The translations under genes and the position numbers were made by a program. Below are positions 63,029 to 64,000 of a stretch of 64,000 nt of DNA, piece after piece. The DNA is from Flavobacterium hydrophilum. GTDB taxonomy: Bacteria; Bacteroidota; Bacteroidia; Flavobacteriales; Flavobacteriaceae. Every line of letters starts with the position of its first letter. Position 1 is the stretch's first letter. The notes beneath the pieces were generated by a model. That model was not told the DNA's origin. It ran no database searches and saw nothing but the letters and a program-made list of their open reading frames with translations. The stretch spans positions 93,407 through 157,406 of the forward strand of contig NZ_QJHL01000008.1 of NCBI RefSeq assembly GCF_003202405.1, given 5' to 3'.

Positions 63029-64000
63029 TTATTGCGTATTGCAAATTACTTCTGAGGATAGTATGCCTCCATTGCCAATTAGGTAAGCAAAATTTGAATC
63101 AGCAAGTTTAACCCAGTAGCCACTGCCCAAAGCGGTTGTTAAACTTTTACTGGTATAAAGAGTTGTCCCAACACCTACAAAATTTGTAGCAGCGTAGTAG
63201 GTTACCGGGAAAGTAGTCGCTCCACAGTCTCTTTTGAGTCTGGGTTGTGAAAATTGAAATGCATAACCAGGGCCGGAATCAGGATCAGACCCTGAACCAC
63301 AAGTACTAATCGTGACTATTTTCCCGGAACTGTCTACTTTGTATGAGGTTCCATTGGCCTGGTTCTTATACCATAAGCTTCCATATGCCAAAGGAGTTGT
63401 TAGGGCTTCGTTTGTATAAAGTATAGTACCAACACTTAATGTTGCTGTTGCCGCATAAAATGTATTAGGAAATCCTGTTTTGGTACAAGCTGCTAATTTA
63501 ACTGTGCCGGAGTCTGAAAACTGAAATGGATAGCTGATTGGTGTTGTTGGCTCATTAATGATTTTTATTACACCTGTAATGGGCTCACATAATGAAGTGA
63601 TCTTTCCGCTTATAGTAGTATTACATTCTCCTGTTAGGGTTATTAAATAATTAAATGTTCCTGAAACTGTTGGAGTACCAGCAATAGTTATCGTATTCGA
63701 AGCAAAACTTCCCGTAACACCGGCAGGCAGTCCTGTAACAGCAGCTCCCGTAGTACCAGTGGTAGCGTAGGTTATAGGGGTAAGGATGCTATTGATATTT
63801 TTTGATTGGTTGTCTGTACCCGCTGCGGAACTTAGCATTATAGTACCCGGTGTTGAAACAGTAATCGTTCCGGTGGCATTTATAGTATTACCGCATCCTC
63901 CCAAAAGAGGAATACTGTAGTTAAATACTCCTGAAGCTGTAGGAGTTCCGCTGATGGTTAAGATGTTTGTTGCCCATGCAGCCGTTACGCCGGAAGGTAA
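63029..64000 (-). CDS. C-terminal part of a large Ig-like repeat surface protein, 5' end outside window
   Basis: The frame is open to the window edge; I translated the extra 32 codons by hand (LPSGVTAAWATNILTISG...). Two repeats of a bacterial Ig-like unit are seen: NILTISGTPTASGVFNYSI...GGCGNTINATGTITV and NTITIAGTPTVSGTFNYLI...GECNTTISGKIT. Related repeats occur in giant adhesins of gliding flavobacteria. The last 180 residues hold two copies of another small domain (YPFQFSDSG...TYYAATxxxxVGTxLYTxxxLTTxL). The end, LSSEVICNTQ, is not a type IX sorting domain. It lies 68 bases before the LRR/VWA gene, probably in the same transcript. Confidence 0.8.
   Translation of the reverse strand, partial: LPSGVTAAWATNILTISGTPTASGVFNYSIPLLGGCGNTINATGTITVSTPGTIMLSSAAGTDNQSKNINSILTPITYATTGTTGAAVTGLPAGVTGSFASNTITIAGTPTVSGTFNYLITLTGECNTTISGKITSLCEPITGVIKIINEPTTPISYPFQFSDSGTVKLAACTKTGFPNTFYAATATLSVGTILYTNEALTTPLAYGSLWYKNQANGTSYKVDSSGKIVTISTCGSGSDPDSGPGYAFQFSQPRLKRDCGATTFPVTYYAATNFVGVGTTLYTSKSLTTALGSGYWVKLADSNFAYLIGNGGILSSEVICNTQ

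Noticed and set aside
1..64000. CRISPR arrays, tRNA or rRNA genes
   Set aside because: No regularly spaced direct repeats and no tRNA or rRNA sequence were recognised on reading both strands. Weak RNA genes could still be missed without a covariance search.

Overview
The window looks like chromosomal DNA of a Flavobacterium-like member of the Bacteroidota. It is AT-rich, has two SusC/SusD transport pairs, promoters of the Bacteroidota type (TTTG near -33, TAnnTTTG near -7), almost no Shine-Dalgarno sites, and many lipoproteins with a Cys directly after a short hydrophobic stretch. The species cannot be fixed from the sequence alone.

Region A (1-8133) holds a FAS1-domain lipoprotein, a SusC receptor and a SusD lipoprotein cut off by the window start, all on the minus strand. 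A PAS/LuxR-type regulator is transcribed divergently from them. Region B (8300-30788) is a polysaccharide utilisation locus for alpha-mannan or high-mannose glycans. It contains an SGNH esterase, a ROK sugar kinase, a stand-alone phosphomannose-isomerase-type cupin, a LacI regulator, SusC/SusD/SusE-like proteins, GH76 endo-mannanase, GH2, GH92, GH125, a second GH92, a sugar-porter MFS permease and an esterase. Three promoters (before the SGNH esterase, the SusC gene and the MFS gene) carry the same LacI-type operator, ACTAAA-nCGn-TTTAGT or one mismatch from it, between or touching the -33 and -7 boxes. A fourth, degenerate site precedes lacI itself. This predicts one LacI regulon running from outer-membrane capture, through periplasmic trimming, to uptake and phosphorylation of mannose.

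Region C (30828-42251, minus strand) is a tightly packed type II secretion / type IV pilus-like operon. Genes often overlap by 1 to 26 bases. It encodes a YwqK-like repeat protein, a beta-helix protein in the GspK/PilX position, three class III pseudopilins, GspF, a short A24 prepilin peptidase, GspE, a secretin, PilN/GspL-, PilO/GspM- and PilP/GspC-like proteins and a fibronectin-type lipoprotein.

Region D (42300-64000) is a polymorphic-toxin and surface-protein locus. Reading leftwards on the minus strand it has a partial giant repeat protein, a 1597-aa LRR/PKD/VWA protein, a LolA-like protein, a 3900-aa RHS/YD protein ending in a likely ADP-ribosyltransferase toxin tip, and its presumed immunity gene. 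Beyond that lies a tyrosine recombinase gene between about 90-bp inverted repeats, then a second RHS core with a different tip (papain-like cysteine peptidase candidate) and its own presumed immunity lipoprotein, in the opposite orientation.

The standout observation is the symmetry core-tip-immunity-arm-recombinase-arm-immunity-tip-core. The two RHS-core copies (42505-42765 and 46411-46671, about 261 bp each) are inverted. Flipping the segment between them would fuse the silent tip in frame to the RHS body and silence the current one. I propose this as an invertible toxin-tip switch; the inversion itself is inference.
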